Source: Bacteroides muris (ex Afrizal et al. 2022) (GTDB lineage: Bacteria; Bacteroidota; Bacteroidia; Bacteroidales; Bacteroidaceae). From it: a stretch of 64,000 nt of DNA. This document shows positions 35,637 to 44,312 of this stretch, piece by piece (the stretch's first letter is position 1; every line of letters starts with the position of its first letter). Both the position numbers and the translations under genes were made by a program. The notes under the pieces are model-generated. The model was given only the letters and a program-made list of their open reading frames with translations. It made no database searches and had not been told where the DNA came from. Location of the stretch: NCBI RefSeq assembly GCF_004793475.1, contig NZ_SRYZ01000001.1:1-64000 (forward strand). The letters are read 5' to 3'.

Positions 35637-36701
35637 TTACCACAACCGCAAAGTGGCCATCAACGGATAGCCCACCCGCCATCGCAATTTAAACTTACGC
35701 ACCAGATTCCAGGGCTTGGTTCTGGTTTTACCTTGAAAATACCAGATGTAGTTGTTTACGACATCCAGTACCCGTGAAGAGGACTCACCGTCCAGATGGG
35801 CTTCATGCTTGTGCACATAAGCACGCATCCGCTCCATCAGTTCTGCCGGACGGGAAATGGCCTTTTCTATCGCTCCCTCTACAGCATCCGTGTCAGTGAC
35901 ATTCAGCAAATGAGGTCCCGGCATGGTGTTGCAATAGGTCACCACCGGCTTGTCCAACATCATCGCCTCGACAATGACGGACGAAGCATCGGATAACAGT
36001 ACATCTGCACTGTTCAGCAGCTTGGCATCGACAAGTCCACTCTCGTGGAAAGTAATATTGGGGCAGGAAGCAGCCAGTTCCTTGTATTTTTTGAGGACTT
36101 CCATATCCGAGAATTTCGGATGGAACGAAATAATCCAATCCCAGTTCTTCTCGCGTACCAGTCTCTTGATGGTATCAAACAGATGAGGGGCGGAAGTAAT
36201 ATTTTTTGTAAACGTGGAGGAGTAGAAGACTACCGGACGTGCATTATGAGGAATATGCGCACGTTCCTTCACGAAAGTATCCGCCTTGCACCAGCCCGTC
36301 TCGTATACCTTGAAGAAGCCGTATTTCCTCTCAAGTTCCTTGAAAGGAAGAGTGCTCGTTTCTCCTTGCGTGCAATAGACATCAAACCATCCGCGAACAG
36401 AAAAATGGTCGTCCTTTTCATCGCCACGCTTATTGATAGGGTAGCCATGAAAAAGAGAAACTTTCACTCCCGGGAAGAAATCATAAATATAATTACCCGG
36501 TGCAAAAACTGCAATAGGCTGATAATCCATCACTTCCTGAACAGTTTGAAGCCACCTCTCATCCTTGGCCAACAGCACCGGGCAGTCTGGCTCAATAAAC
36601 CATGCAACATCATCCCCTCTACGCCTGATTTCGTCTTGAAGCGGGCGAAGTATAGGATAGGAATAGGCTACCGAAACGAAAAATAAATAATGCTTCTTCA
36701 T
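35637..36701 (-). CDS. CDP-glycerol glycerophosphotransferase (TagF-like)
   Basis: A 354-residue GT-B-fold enzyme. Motifs of the TagB/TagF family are visible: FHGYPINKRG (about 124-133), YCTQGE, the phosphate-binding SDASSVIVEAMMLDKPVV (about 240-257) and IISFHPKF. Such enzymes move glycerol-phosphate, or a similar polyol phosphate, from a CDP donor to a glycan. First gene of the minus-strand run. A CDP-glycerol-making TagD-like gene is present only as a broken fragment at 43454-43747. Confidence 0.83.
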   Translation of the reverse strand: MKKHYLFFVSVAYSYPILRPLQDEIRRRGDDVAWFIEPDCPVLLAKDERWLQTVQEVMDYQPIAVFAPGNYIYDFFPGVKVSLFHGYPINKRGDEKDDHFSVRGWFDVYCTQGETSTLPFKELERKYGFFKVYETGWCKADTFVKERAHIPHNARPVVFYSSTFTKNITSAPHLFDTIKRLVREKNWDWIISFHPKFSDMEVLKKYKELAASCPNITFHESGLVDAKLLNSADVLLSDASSVIVEAMMLDKPVVTYCNTMPGPHLLNVTDTDAVEGAIEKAISRPAELMERMRAYVHKHEAHLDGESSSRVLDVVNNYIWYFQGKTRTKPWNLVRKFKLRWRVGYPLMATLRLW

Positions 36702-36926
36702 ACACTCAAAATATCACGGCAACAACACAATCGTCACCTCAAATTACCAATAGAACAATAAAGTCCAGCCCTTAGTTTGTTACAATTCTGTTTTCTTTGC
36801 TTTAAACGTCTGCAAAGTAAATACAAGAATTCTGCATATACTGCATCAATCCGGGGAAAAAAATGACTTTTATCAACTTTTCTCCAAAAGTTGCTGTTTA
36901 TGAAGCTTTTTCTTCTCTAAAATATC

Positions 36927-36934
36927 TATCTTTG
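36927..36934 (+). promoter_or_regulatory. Promoter -7 box of the LtaS-like gene
   Basis: TATCTTTG, 28 bases before the ATG at 36963. Confidence 0.6.
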
Positions 36935-36962
36935 CACCCCAATATTTTAAAAATACTATTTT

Positions 36963-38756
36963 ATGAAAAGAAATCTTTTTCATTGCTCCGACAGTCAACA
37001 AGGGGCAACAGATAAAGTGACTCTTTTGTTCGGAATCACCATTTTTTTCAAATTCCTGCTATTCGATTTCATCTGGGGCATACCCACCACATTCGCTTCA
37101 TTCTCTACCATCGAATTTTATGCGACCAAAATAATAGCCACCCTCGTACTTCTCGTCCCCTATAAGTTCTTCCGGCTCTGGAAAACAGAGATAGTCATCA
37201 TGCTTTTGCTGGATATACTACTGATTGTCAACCTGATGTATTTCCGCACCTACTATACTGCCATCCCACTTAACAGCTATGGACTTTCTGGAAACCTCGC
37301 CGATTTCACCGGAAGCGTTTACGACTCCTTCCGCTGGTACGACATCTTCTTCCCTCTATCTACCATTGCCGGTATCCCCCTTTATTGGCATTACAAAAGA
37401 AATACCGCCGGAAGAACATCATACAAGTATTACGGAGGAGCTTTGGGAATCGGTATTCTGCTGTTTGCCATCACCACCCTGGCAAAAGGAGGATTCAAGG
37501 AAGCATACAACACCGTCCGCCAGAAAGCCTATCTGTGTGCAAGCACCACTTCCATGTATACCGTCTTCGGAAGCCTATGCTATGACCTCATCAACCAGAA
37601 GCAGGAGGCCACCCCACAGATACAGCAAGAGATAAAGGAGTGGCTGAGCCAGAAACCCGGACATCACCCTTTGGCCGGACGTATCGGAATCCGCAACAAC
37701 TGCATCGTCATCCTGGCAGAATCTCTGGAAAGCTGGATACTCGAAAGGGAAGTGGAAGGGCAAGAGATTACCCCGTATCTCAACAAACTGCTGCAGGACT
37801 CCACCACCTTATACGCTCCCCGCGTGCTGACGCAAGTGAAAGGAGGGCGTTCCATTGATGCACAGCTGTTGCTTTGCGCCGGTATGCTGCCTATCAACAG
37901 CGGCACATACAGCAGCCAATATCCAGACCACACCTACGGAACCCTGCAAAAAGCCATGCATCAGCAGAAGAACTCGCGCAACTACCTCCTGACCATTGAT
38001 AAAGTATCGACCTGGAACCAAGGCGTCATAGCCTACAGCTTCGGCACCGACACCATCATAGCTTATCATGACTTTGAACTGACAGAAGCCTTCGGCACGC
38101 ACAAACGTACCGGAGACGGCTCCTTCCTGGCGCAATGCAGCCAAAAAATAGAGAAGGGGGAAATCTGGAAGAAGGGGGAGAATGTTTACATGCAGCTGGT
38201 GACCTACTCCGGCCATGCTCCCTTCAAATTGCCCGAAGAATTGAAAGAGATTCATTTCTCTCCGGCCATTCCACAGAAAATGAACGACTACATGACCACC
38301 GCACGCTATACGGACAAGGCGATAGGAAAATTCGTGGAGTACTTGAAAACACTCCCACAATACGACGAGACCCTTATCGTCATCACCGGCGACCACGAAG
38401 GACTGGCTGCCTACCGCGAAGAACTGTGCAACGCACCCGGTGGCAAGGGCATCGTATCCGACAAGACATTCACCCCTTTCATCATAGTAAACTCTCCGAT
38501 AGGCATGCGTTATGACAAAGTGATGGGGCAAATCGACATGTACCCTACCCTGTTGAACCTGCTCCAACTGGACGATTATTACTGGAGCGGATTGGGCCAA
38601 AGCATCCTCGACCCATGCAAGAAAGGATTCGCCATCAGCCCCCAAATGGAGGTGGTAGGTGAAGAGCCCACCCCGGCAGAAGCCGAGTTCGCTAAAAAAG
38701 CATACGATATTTCCGACCGGATGATTCGCTTCGATTACCTCTCCCAGCCAAAGTAG
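36963..38756 (+). CDS. LTA-synthase-family sulfatase-fold phosphoglycerol transferase
   Basis: A 597-residue membrane enzyme. About five membrane helices lie in residues 18-175, followed by a periplasmic sulfatase/alkaline-phosphatase domain. A metal-binding glutamate is in VILAESLESW (E253), the probable nucleophile is the serine of GGRSIDAQ (S297, where LtaS has threonine), and SGHAPF and TGDHEGL supply further ligands. Relatives transfer phosphoglycerol or phosphoethanolamine to glycans or lipids. Together with the divergent TagF-like gene it suggests phosphoglycerol- or phosphoethanolamine-type decoration. Monocistronic with its own promoter. Confidence 0.87.
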   Translation: MKRNLFHCSDSQQGATDKVTLLFGITIFFKFLLFDFIWGIPTTFASFSTIEFYATKIIATLVLLVPYKFFRLWKTEIVIMLLLDILLIVNLMYFRTYYTAIPLNSYGLSGNLADFTGSVYDSFRWYDIFFPLSTIAGIPLYWHYKRNTAGRTSYKYYGGALGIGILLFAITTLAKGGFKEAYNTVRQKAYLCASTTSMYTVFGSLCYDLINQKQEATPQIQQEIKEWLSQKPGHHPLAGRIGIRNNCIVILAESLESWILEREVEGQEITPYLNKLLQDSTTLYAPRVLTQVKGGRSIDAQLLLCAGMLPINSGTYSSQYPDHTYGTLQKAMHQQKNSRNYLLTIDKVSTWNQGVIAYSFGTDTIIAYHDFELTEAFGTHKRTGDGSFLAQCSQKIEKGEIWKKGENVYMQLVTYSGHAPFKLPEELKEIHFSPAIPQKMNDYMTTARYTDKAIGKFVEYLKTLPQYDETLIVITGDHEGLAAYREELCNAPGGKGIVSDKTFTPFIIVNSPIGMRYDKVMGQIDMYPTLLNLLQLDDYYWSGLGQSILDPCKKGFAISPQMEVVGEEPTPAEAEFAKKAYDISDRMIRFDYLSQPK

Positions 38757-38866
38757 AAAAACTCCGGCAACGCGCTGTCAAGAAGACGGGGCAGCACGGC
38801 TCTTTCATTTAAAGGAGTTATGTTGCGCAAGGTTTATCCTCAGCTTACGGACATGTATCCCAAGCC

Positions 38867-38905
38867 TTGGTCTTTCTATCCCAAGGTTTGGGATAGAAAG
38901 ACCAA
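38867..38905. repeat. Perfect 18-bp hairpin with 3-base loop
   Basis: TTGGTCTTTCTATCCCAA (38867-38884), loop GGT, then the exact reverse complement (38888-38905). No T-tract on either side, so it is stronger and less orthodox than a simple terminator. It lies 110 bases past the LtaS-like stop. Confidence 0.75.
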
Positions 38906-38953
38906 AGCTGGAAAAACCTCTTCCTCTTTATATCTTCCAACTTTATCCTTTAC

Positions 38954-38991
38954 ACTTCGGATGTTTTTCTCAAATACTTCGGATGTTTTTC
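38954..38991. repeat. 16-bp direct repeat, 22-base period
   Basis: ACTTCGGATGTTTTTC occurs at 38954-38969 and again at 38976-38991. Confidence 0.7.
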
Positions 38992-39105
38992 ATTAATGAT
39001 TGAAACGGGAATAGCTAAAGTTTCCGATAACTACTACAAATGAAAGAGCCGTGCGGGGACAACACAAAAAGCCCAACAATAATTGGATATATAGGAAAGT
39101 TTGCT

Positions 39106-39113
39106 TAGCTTTG
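39106..39113 (+). promoter_or_regulatory. Promoter -7 box of the DUF4254 operon
   Basis: TAGCTTTG, 41 bases before the ATG at 39155. Confidence 0.55.
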
Positions 39114-39154
39114 TCATTCAATAAATCATAGTTTATCATTTAATCTTTGAAGTT

Positions 39155-39760
39155 ATGAGCTTTACAACACTTAGCAATCGTATATTTACAGAGTCTATTC
39201 TTGACTATCACAAGGAAGACCATGTGGACACTCCTATTCAAAATCCTTACGAGCTGAGAAGCATTGAGTACTATCTGTATCTGAAGAACTGGATAGATAC
39301 CGTACAGTGGCATCTGGAAGACATCATCCGCGACCCGAATATCGAGCCTTCAGAAGCTTTGAAGATTAAAAGAAGAATAGACAAGTCCAACCAAGACCGC
39401 ACGGATCTGGTGGAACTGATAGACAGCTATTTTCTGGACAAATACAAGAGTATCCAAGTAAAGCCGGACGCTACCATCAATACCGAAAGCCCGGCATGGG
39501 CCATCGACCGACTTTCCATTCTGGCATTGAAAATACATCACATGCGCCAGGAAGTGGAGCGTACGGAGACTACCGCCGAACATCATGCGCAGTGCGAAGC
39601 CAAACTGAACATTCTGCTGGAGCAACGGCATGATTTATCTACCGCCATCGACCAACTGATTGCAGACATTGAAGCCGGAAGCAAATACATGAAGGTCTAC
39701 AAACAGATGAAGATGTACAATGACCCAAGTTTGAATCCGGTTCTTTACGGCAGGAAATGA
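39155..39760 (+). CDS. DUF4254 protein of the LPS locus
   Basis: A 201-residue, helix-rich, charged cytoplasmic protein matching the DUF4254 family, which travels with heptosyltransferases in Bacteroidetes LPS loci. Landmarks are NPYELRSIEYYLYLKNWIDTV and the WAIDRLSILALKIHHM helix. No catalytic motif is visible. Its stop overlaps the next start (ATGA at 39757), so it is translationally coupled to the GT9 gene. Confidence 0.82.
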   Translation: MSFTTLSNRIFTESILDYHKEDHVDTPIQNPYELRSIEYYLYLKNWIDTVQWHLEDIIRDPNIEPSEALKIKRRIDKSNQDRTDLVELIDSYFLDKYKSIQVKPDATINTESPAWAIDRLSILALKIHHMRQEVERTETTAEHHAQCEAKLNILLEQRHDLSTAIDQLIADIEAGSKYMKVYKQMKMYNDPSLNPVLYGRK

Positions 39761-40797
39761 AACTCTTGGTTATCAGATTTTCGGCATTAGGCGATGTGGC
39801 GATGACAGTACCGGTCATTGACTCCTTGGCCCGACAATATCCGGAACTGGATATCACAGTCCTAAGCAGACCGTTCATGCAACCTTTGTTTGCCGAAGCA
39901 CCGTCTAACGTGCACTTTCGGGGAGTTGACGTAAACCGATATAAAGGACTGGGAGGGTTGTTTCGACTGTTCCGCGAACTGAAAAAAGAGAGGCATTATG
40001 ATGCCGTGGCCGACCTTCATGACGTGCTGCGCACCCAAATATTACGGATGCTTTTCATTTTTTCGGGAGCAAAAATAGCACACATCGACAAAGGCCGTAA
40101 GGAAAAAAGAAAACTGGTGAAACCAAAGCACAAGGAGCTGAGACAACTTCCTTCCTCCTTTATCCGTTATGAAGAAGTACTCGACAAATTGGGCTATCCC
40201 ATAGAACCGACTTTCTGTTCCATCTACAGCGAAGGAAAAGGTGCCATTTCCCTGTTCCAATCCGTCACCGGAATGCCCGACGACAAACATTGGATAGGGA
40301 TTGCCCCTTTCGCAGCACATCGGGGAAAGACTTTGCCCGACACCACCATTGCCCGACTGATAGAGGAAGCTTCATCTCACAAAGACTGGAGAATATTCCT
40401 GTTCGGAGGAGGAAAAACCGAAACGGAAAAATTAGAGCTATGGAGTAAAGCATACAACAATGTGCTGTCATTGGCAGGAAAACTGAAACTGGACGAAGAG
40501 CTAGCCTTGATGAGCCATTTGAAAGTAATGGTATCTATGGACTCGGCCAACATGCACTTGGCTTCGCTGACTGCCACTCCCGTGATTTCCATCTGGGGAG
40601 CGACGCATCCTTTTGCCGGATTTATGGGATGGGGACAAACCGCCGGAAATGCGATACAAACAGAAGACCTACCCTGCCGCCCTTGTTCCATTTTCGGCAA
40701 CAAGCCTTGCCTCAGAGACGACTATGCCTGCTTAACGCAGATAAAAGTCCAAAGTATCATACAAAAAGTAGAATCAGTAATCAGCAAAAAACCATGA
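39757..40797 (+). CDS. Family 9 glycosyltransferase (heptosyltransferase-like)
   Basis: A 346-residue GT-B enzyme. It begins MKLLVIRFSALGDVAMT, the classical heptosyltransferase start. The C-terminal half has IGIAPFAAHRGKTLP, SMDSANMHLA and WGATHPFAGF, and the end has the four-cysteine RPCSIFGNKPC region. Expected to transfer heptose, or a related sugar, to the LPS inner core. Second gene of a four-gene plus-strand operon with overlapping stops and starts. Confidence 0.88.
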   Translation: MKLLVIRFSALGDVAMTVPVIDSLARQYPELDITVLSRPFMQPLFAEAPSNVHFRGVDVNRYKGLGGLFRLFRELKKERHYDAVADLHDVLRTQILRMLFIFSGAKIAHIDKGRKEKRKLVKPKHKELRQLPSSFIRYEEVLDKLGYPIEPTFCSIYSEGKGAISLFQSVTGMPDDKHWIGIAPFAAHRGKTLPDTTIARLIEEASSHKDWRIFLFGGGKTETEKLELWSKAYNNVLSLAGKLKLDEELALMSHLKVMVSMDSANMHLASLTATPVISIWGATHPFAGFMGWGQTAGNAIQTEDLPCRPCSIFGNKPCLRDDYACLTQIKVQSIIQKVESVISKKP

Positions 40798-41834
40798 AAT
40801 GTTATTTGTCTCGTAACTACAAAGGAGTCTCCAGTTCCGGCTACAAAGCCAAAACGGATATGGAAGATTTAATGGCGGGATGGGGATTCAGAAACATCGG
40901 ACTCAAACGTACTTTCTATCCCCACGTCATCGTATCATTTGTACTGACACTTTTTGGAGTATTGAAAGCATTAGTTTGTTTAAGAAAAGGAGACATACTC
41001 TTCCTGCAATATCCCCTAAAGAAGTATTTCAGCTTCATCTGCAACGTCGCCCATTTCAAAGGCTGCAAGATAGTGATACTCATACACGACTTGGGTTCTT
41101 TCCGTCGCAAAAAGCTCTCAGTTTCCCAAGAAATAAAGAGACTGGAACATGCCGACTATATCATCGCGACCAATCCCGCCATGCAGCAATGGATAAAAGA
41201 CCGACATTGCCAGATGCCTGTCGGCCATCTGGGAGTATGGGATTATTTATCGGTAGCGCGGCCGGACGCACACAAGGAGTTGCCATCCCCCCCCTACCAG
41301 ATTGTATATGCCGGAGCACTCAGCCGACGAAAAAATGCCTTCCTTTACTCATGGGGAGAAAAGATAGAAGGATACTCCGTAAACTTGTATGGCAGCGGAT
41401 TCTTCCTGGAAGAGGCAAAAGGCAGGGAGCATTTTCGCATAAAAGGGTTCGTACAGTCCGACACGCTAATCGAATCCGTAGAAGGGGATTTCGGCCTTGT
41501 ATGGGACGGAGATTCCGTAGAAACCTGCTGTGGAGACTTCGGAGAGTACCTCCAGTTCAACACTCCGCACAAGACCTCACTATACATTCGTTGCGGACTG
41601 CCCGTCATTATCTGGGAGCGAGCTGCCTTGGCACCTTTCGTGCAAAGCAACCGCTTGGGATTATGTATCGGCAAACTGGAAGACCTGAACCGATTACTCC
41701 TTTCAATTACTGTCGAAGAATACCGCGAGATGAGAAACAATGTATTGAGAATGAGTGACAGGATATCCAAAGGATTCTATTTCAAACAAGCAGCGGAAAA
41801 GGCCATAGCTTTTCTGCAAACCACCAACCAATAA
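40794..41834 (+). CDS. Glycosyltransferase resembling bacterial galactofuranosyltransferases
   Basis: A 346-residue GT-B-like protein starting at the ATG that overlaps the GT9 stop (ATGA at 40794). The frame is open from 40629, but that part is inside the GT9 gene. N-terminal KGDILFLQYPLKKYF and VILIHDLGSFR, then IVYAGALSRRKNAF, SFGLVWDG-type and FNTPHKTSLYIRCGLPVI segments resemble Gtf3/WefC-type beta-1,6-galactofuranosyltransferases. No UDP-galactopyranose mutase is in the window, so the sugar is uncertain. Confidence 0.8.
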   Translation: MKCYLSRNYKGVSSSGYKAKTDMEDLMAGWGFRNIGLKRTFYPHVIVSFVLTLFGVLKALVCLRKGDILFLQYPLKKYFSFICNVAHFKGCKIVILIHDLGSFRRKKLSVSQEIKRLEHADYIIATNPAMQQWIKDRHCQMPVGHLGVWDYLSVARPDAHKELPSPPYQIVYAGALSRRKNAFLYSWGEKIEGYSVNLYGSGFFLEEAKGREHFRIKGFVQSDTLIESVEGDFGLVWDGDSVETCCGDFGEYLQFNTPHKTSLYIRCGLPVIIWERAALAPFVQSNRLGLCIGKLEDLNRLLLSITVEEYREMRNNVLRMSDRISKGFYFKQAAEKAIAFLQTTNQ

Positions 41835-41841
41835 TAACCGT

Positions 41842-42582
41842 ATGCAGATTCTCATCCAGCCCAAATACCAATCGGCATTCGAATTTGTCTCCAATCTGCC
41901 GGAGAAATTCGGAACAGAAGGAGAAACCATATACGCCAGCCGCAATGTGGTCAAAAGATTCAAGAACGATGATAAAGAATGGATTGTAAAACGATACAAG
42001 ACACCGAACCTCATCCAACGGCTGGCCTATACTTTCTGGCGGAAGAGCAAAGCAAAAAGAGCATTCTTATATGCCCATAAGTTAGAATCAATCGGAATAG
42101 ACACTCCCGAAGGCATCGCATGCATTGAATGCAAAAAGTATCGGCTGTTCCATACCGGCTACTTCATCTCCGGCGTATGCCATTACCCACCGCTCTATCC
42201 GCTACTGGTAAAAGAAGAAGCATTCGACAAGCGGGCGGCTTCTGCTCTGGCGGCTTTCTTCGTATCCATGCATCAAAAAGGATTCTTCCACGGAGACCCC
42301 AATCTGAGCAACATCCTTTATCACATTGATGAGGCGGGGAAGTATCACTTCACCGTCATCGATACCAACCGCTCCACCTTCAAGGCTTCCGCTTCACCCA
42401 AAGAATGTCTGGAGAACCTGAAGAGAATCACCCACAGGAGAGACTTGCTGCAATATATCACAGAAGAATATGCCTCCTTGCGTGGCTGGGATATTGCACA
42501 AAGCACGAAGCAGGTAATGGATGCACTTGGTAAATTTGAAAAAAGGAAAAGAAACAAACGCTTTTATAAGAAACTGTTCTGA
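41842..42582 (+). CDS. Kdo-kinase/InaA-like LPS kinase
   Basis: A 246-residue protein of the eukaryotic-kinase-like LPS kinase family. The catalytic loop is HGDPNLSNIL (about residues 151-160) and the metal-binding aspartate is in VIDTNRS. The lysine is likely in WIVKRYK near residue 50. It would phosphorylate Kdo or a heptose of the LPS core. Last gene of the DUF4254-GT9-GT operon, 7 bases after the preceding stop. Confidence 0.83.
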   Translation: MQILIQPKYQSAFEFVSNLPEKFGTEGETIYASRNVVKRFKNDDKEWIVKRYKTPNLIQRLAYTFWRKSKAKRAFLYAHKLESIGIDTPEGIACIECKKYRLFHTGYFISGVCHYPPLYPLLVKEEAFDKRAASALAAFFVSMHQKGFFHGDPNLSNILYHIDEAGKYHFTVIDTNRSTFKASASPKECLENLKRITHRRDLLQYITEEYASLRGWDIAQSTKQVMDALGKFEKRKRNKRFYKKLF

Positions 42583-42606
42583 CCGTTGGCCAGACACGGA
42601 GGTAAG

Positions 42607-43425
42607 TCATTTCCTGTACTCCCGATAAGGCAGATTCAAATCCATAAAATAAAAGTTGTGCTGATGACGTTTACCCTCAGGAGGAGGAGTCATATAATCA
42701 CCGAATAACTGCGTCAGATAAGCATCGTTATCCCTCATGCCCATAACAGTCTTTCCTTCAAATTCTATAAGTGTAGGTTCCCCCAATACCTTCTCTTTAT
42801 CAACCATACTGCCCAGTCCGTCATTGTGGTTGACGGCTGCCACGCGGCTCGTGCGCAAATCATAAAGCATCATGTGCCGCTTTATCTTCATCTGCAACCC
42901 CGGCAACGTATAGCATTTGCGCACCAGCAAGGGCAGCCAGCACGAAGGCCCGTGTCCGTGACGATAAGGGTCGCGAAAAAGGAAATAGAGCGCCTTCTTC
43001 AGGTATTTGTACTTAATGTCGTAAAACCGCTGCGCGAGTTTTCCTTCCGGTGCCCCGTCAATGGGAAACACGTCCACATACACCCCGCCCAAATAATACA
43101 AATGGGGACGTTCTATCAACGTGGTACTTGCATCCTGCACCTTGCCAAAATGAAGCGGATATTCAGGGGCATTCTCAAAACAGACAAACTCGTACGGAGC
43201 AGGGAGCCATTCCCGGCTATGCGCAATCAGCTTCTCGTAATCTTCGCGGGGCATGCAGATGTCCATATCATCATCCCAGGGAATAAAGCCTTTCTCGCGT
43301 ACGGCACCGATAAGAGAGCCGTCTACCAGATAATACTTAAGATTGTATTTACGGCACATCGCATCAATGGCCATCAGGATATCCAGCAGCCTAAGTTGCA
43401 GAGATCTTATATCGTAATTCGCCAT
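42607..43425 (-). CDS. LicD family phosphotransferase (copy 1)
   Basis: A 272-residue LicD protein. The signature GSLIGAVREKGFIPWDDDMDI (about 36-56) includes the metal-binding WDDDMDI. A second set, GGVYVDVFPIDG, follows. LicD enzymes transfer phosphocholine or related phospho-alcohols from CDP donors to cell-surface glycans. Strongly similar along its whole length to the copy at 47428. It is 28 bases downstream of the truncated TagD-like gene. Confidence 0.87.
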   Translation of the reverse strand: MANYDIRSLQLRLLDILMAIDAMCRKYNLKYYLVDGSLIGAVREKGFIPWDDDMDICMPREDYEKLIAHSREWLPAPYEFVCFENAPEYPLHFGKVQDASTTLIERPHLYYLGGVYVDVFPIDGAPEGKLAQRFYDIKYKYLKKALYFLFRDPYRHGHGPSCWLPLLVRKCYTLPGLQMKIKRHMMLYDLRTSRVAAVNHNDGLGSMVDKEKVLGEPTLIEFEGKTVMGMRDNDAYLTQLFGDYMTPPPEGKRHQHNFYFMDLNLPYREYRK

Positions 43426-43453
43426 TTTTCTATCTTTATGTCTTTGATATTCA

Positions 43454-43747
43454 TCACTTCATACATTTAATCAGGTCCTTCAATTCTGAAGAGGAGATTC
43501 CTTCCGTACGGGCCATGACAACCACTTCTTTGTCATTCTCGCCACAATAATCCACTACGCGCTGAAATCCCGCATGAGACTGGTCGGGGCCTTTGGCAAA
43601 CAGGTCGAAATCCACTTCATCCACAATGTCACCCACGTTTCGATAGACCACCACTTCATCTACATAGCGGATAGCACTAACCATATAGCATCGTTCTTCT
43701 GTTGAATATACCAGACTGGCATCCGGTATCCCTATTGCAGATGCCAT
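43454..43747 (-). pseudogene. 5'-truncated TagD-like cytidylyltransferase
   Basis: Ninety-seven codons, of which about the last 85 match the C-terminal part of small cytidylyltransferases of the glycerol-3-phosphate type: the STEER segment, AIRYVDEVVVY, FDLFAKGPDQ and the RTEGISSSELK end. The catalytic N-terminal part with the HxGH motif is missing. Homology begins at about 43709; the ATG at 43747 lies in DNA that encodes HldE on the other strand, so the first about 12 residues are accidental. Full members have about 130-150 residues. The product cannot make CDP-glycerol as it stands. Confidence 0.78.
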
Positions 43748-44312
43748 TTATCTTGCCAATAAAGCGGCCGGCATTGTAGTCGGGAAAATAGGCACCAGCC
43801 CCATTCTGTTCAAAGAGTTGCAGGACGAGCTACAAATCGGGAAACCGGCCAGCAAACTTATTCCTATTCCCCAACTTGCAGATACTATAAAACAACTGCG
43901 TGCGCAGGAGCGCAAAATCGTATTCACAAACGGCTGCTTCGACATTCTGCACAAAGGACACGTGTGCTATCTGGAAAAGGCCAAAAGACTGGGGGACGTA
44001 CTTATCGTAGGATTGAATTCGGACAGCTCGGTAAAACGTCTGAAAGGGGAATCGCGCCCCATCAATGATGAAAACGCCCGCTCCACAGTCCTGGCAGCCT
44101 TGGAAGCAGTGGACTACGTAGTGATTTTTACGGAAGACACCCCTCTGAATCTCATCAAGACAGTTGCACCGGACGTGTTGGTAAAAGGTGGCGACTATGC
44201 CATAGAAAACATTGTAGGCAGGGAGTACGCCCAAGAAACAGTAACTATCCCTTTCGTAGACGGTTATTCCACTACAAAGACTATAGGCGCCATCAACCAA
44301 GAGAAGCAATAA
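43716..44312 (+). pseudogene. HldE/RfaE remnant: kinase C-terminal tail plus intact adenylyltransferase domain
   Basis: In one frame, 43716-43815 encodes the end of a ribokinase-fold heptose kinase (AIYLANKAAGIVVGKIGTSP), joined to a complete D-glycero-beta-D-manno-heptose-1-phosphate adenylyltransferase domain with TNGCFDILHKGHVCYLEKAKRLGD and ISTTKTI-like ending. The first about 300 residues of the bifunctional protein are absent. There is no ATG or GTG in this frame before the domain; a TTG at 43818 gives a 164-residue product. If translated from it, the adenylyltransferase (RfaE2) could still work, leaving the kinase step to another gene. The last 20 bases overlap the convergent GT9 gene. 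Confidence 0.75.

Larger units (their letters stand above)
38757..39105. other. Gene-free interval with strong hairpin and direct repeat
   Basis: About 0.35 kb between the LtaS-like gene and the promoter of the DUF4254 operon. It contains an 18-bp perfect hairpin (38867-38905) and a 16-bp direct repeat (38954 and 38976). No coding frame is supported. Confidence 0.65.

Noticed and set aside
38867..38905. Inverted repeats considered as ends of an invertible (phase-variable) promoter, here and at 51447-51502
   Set aside because: Arms are only 3 to 28 bases apart with no promoter between them; Mpi-type invertible promoters need longer segments.
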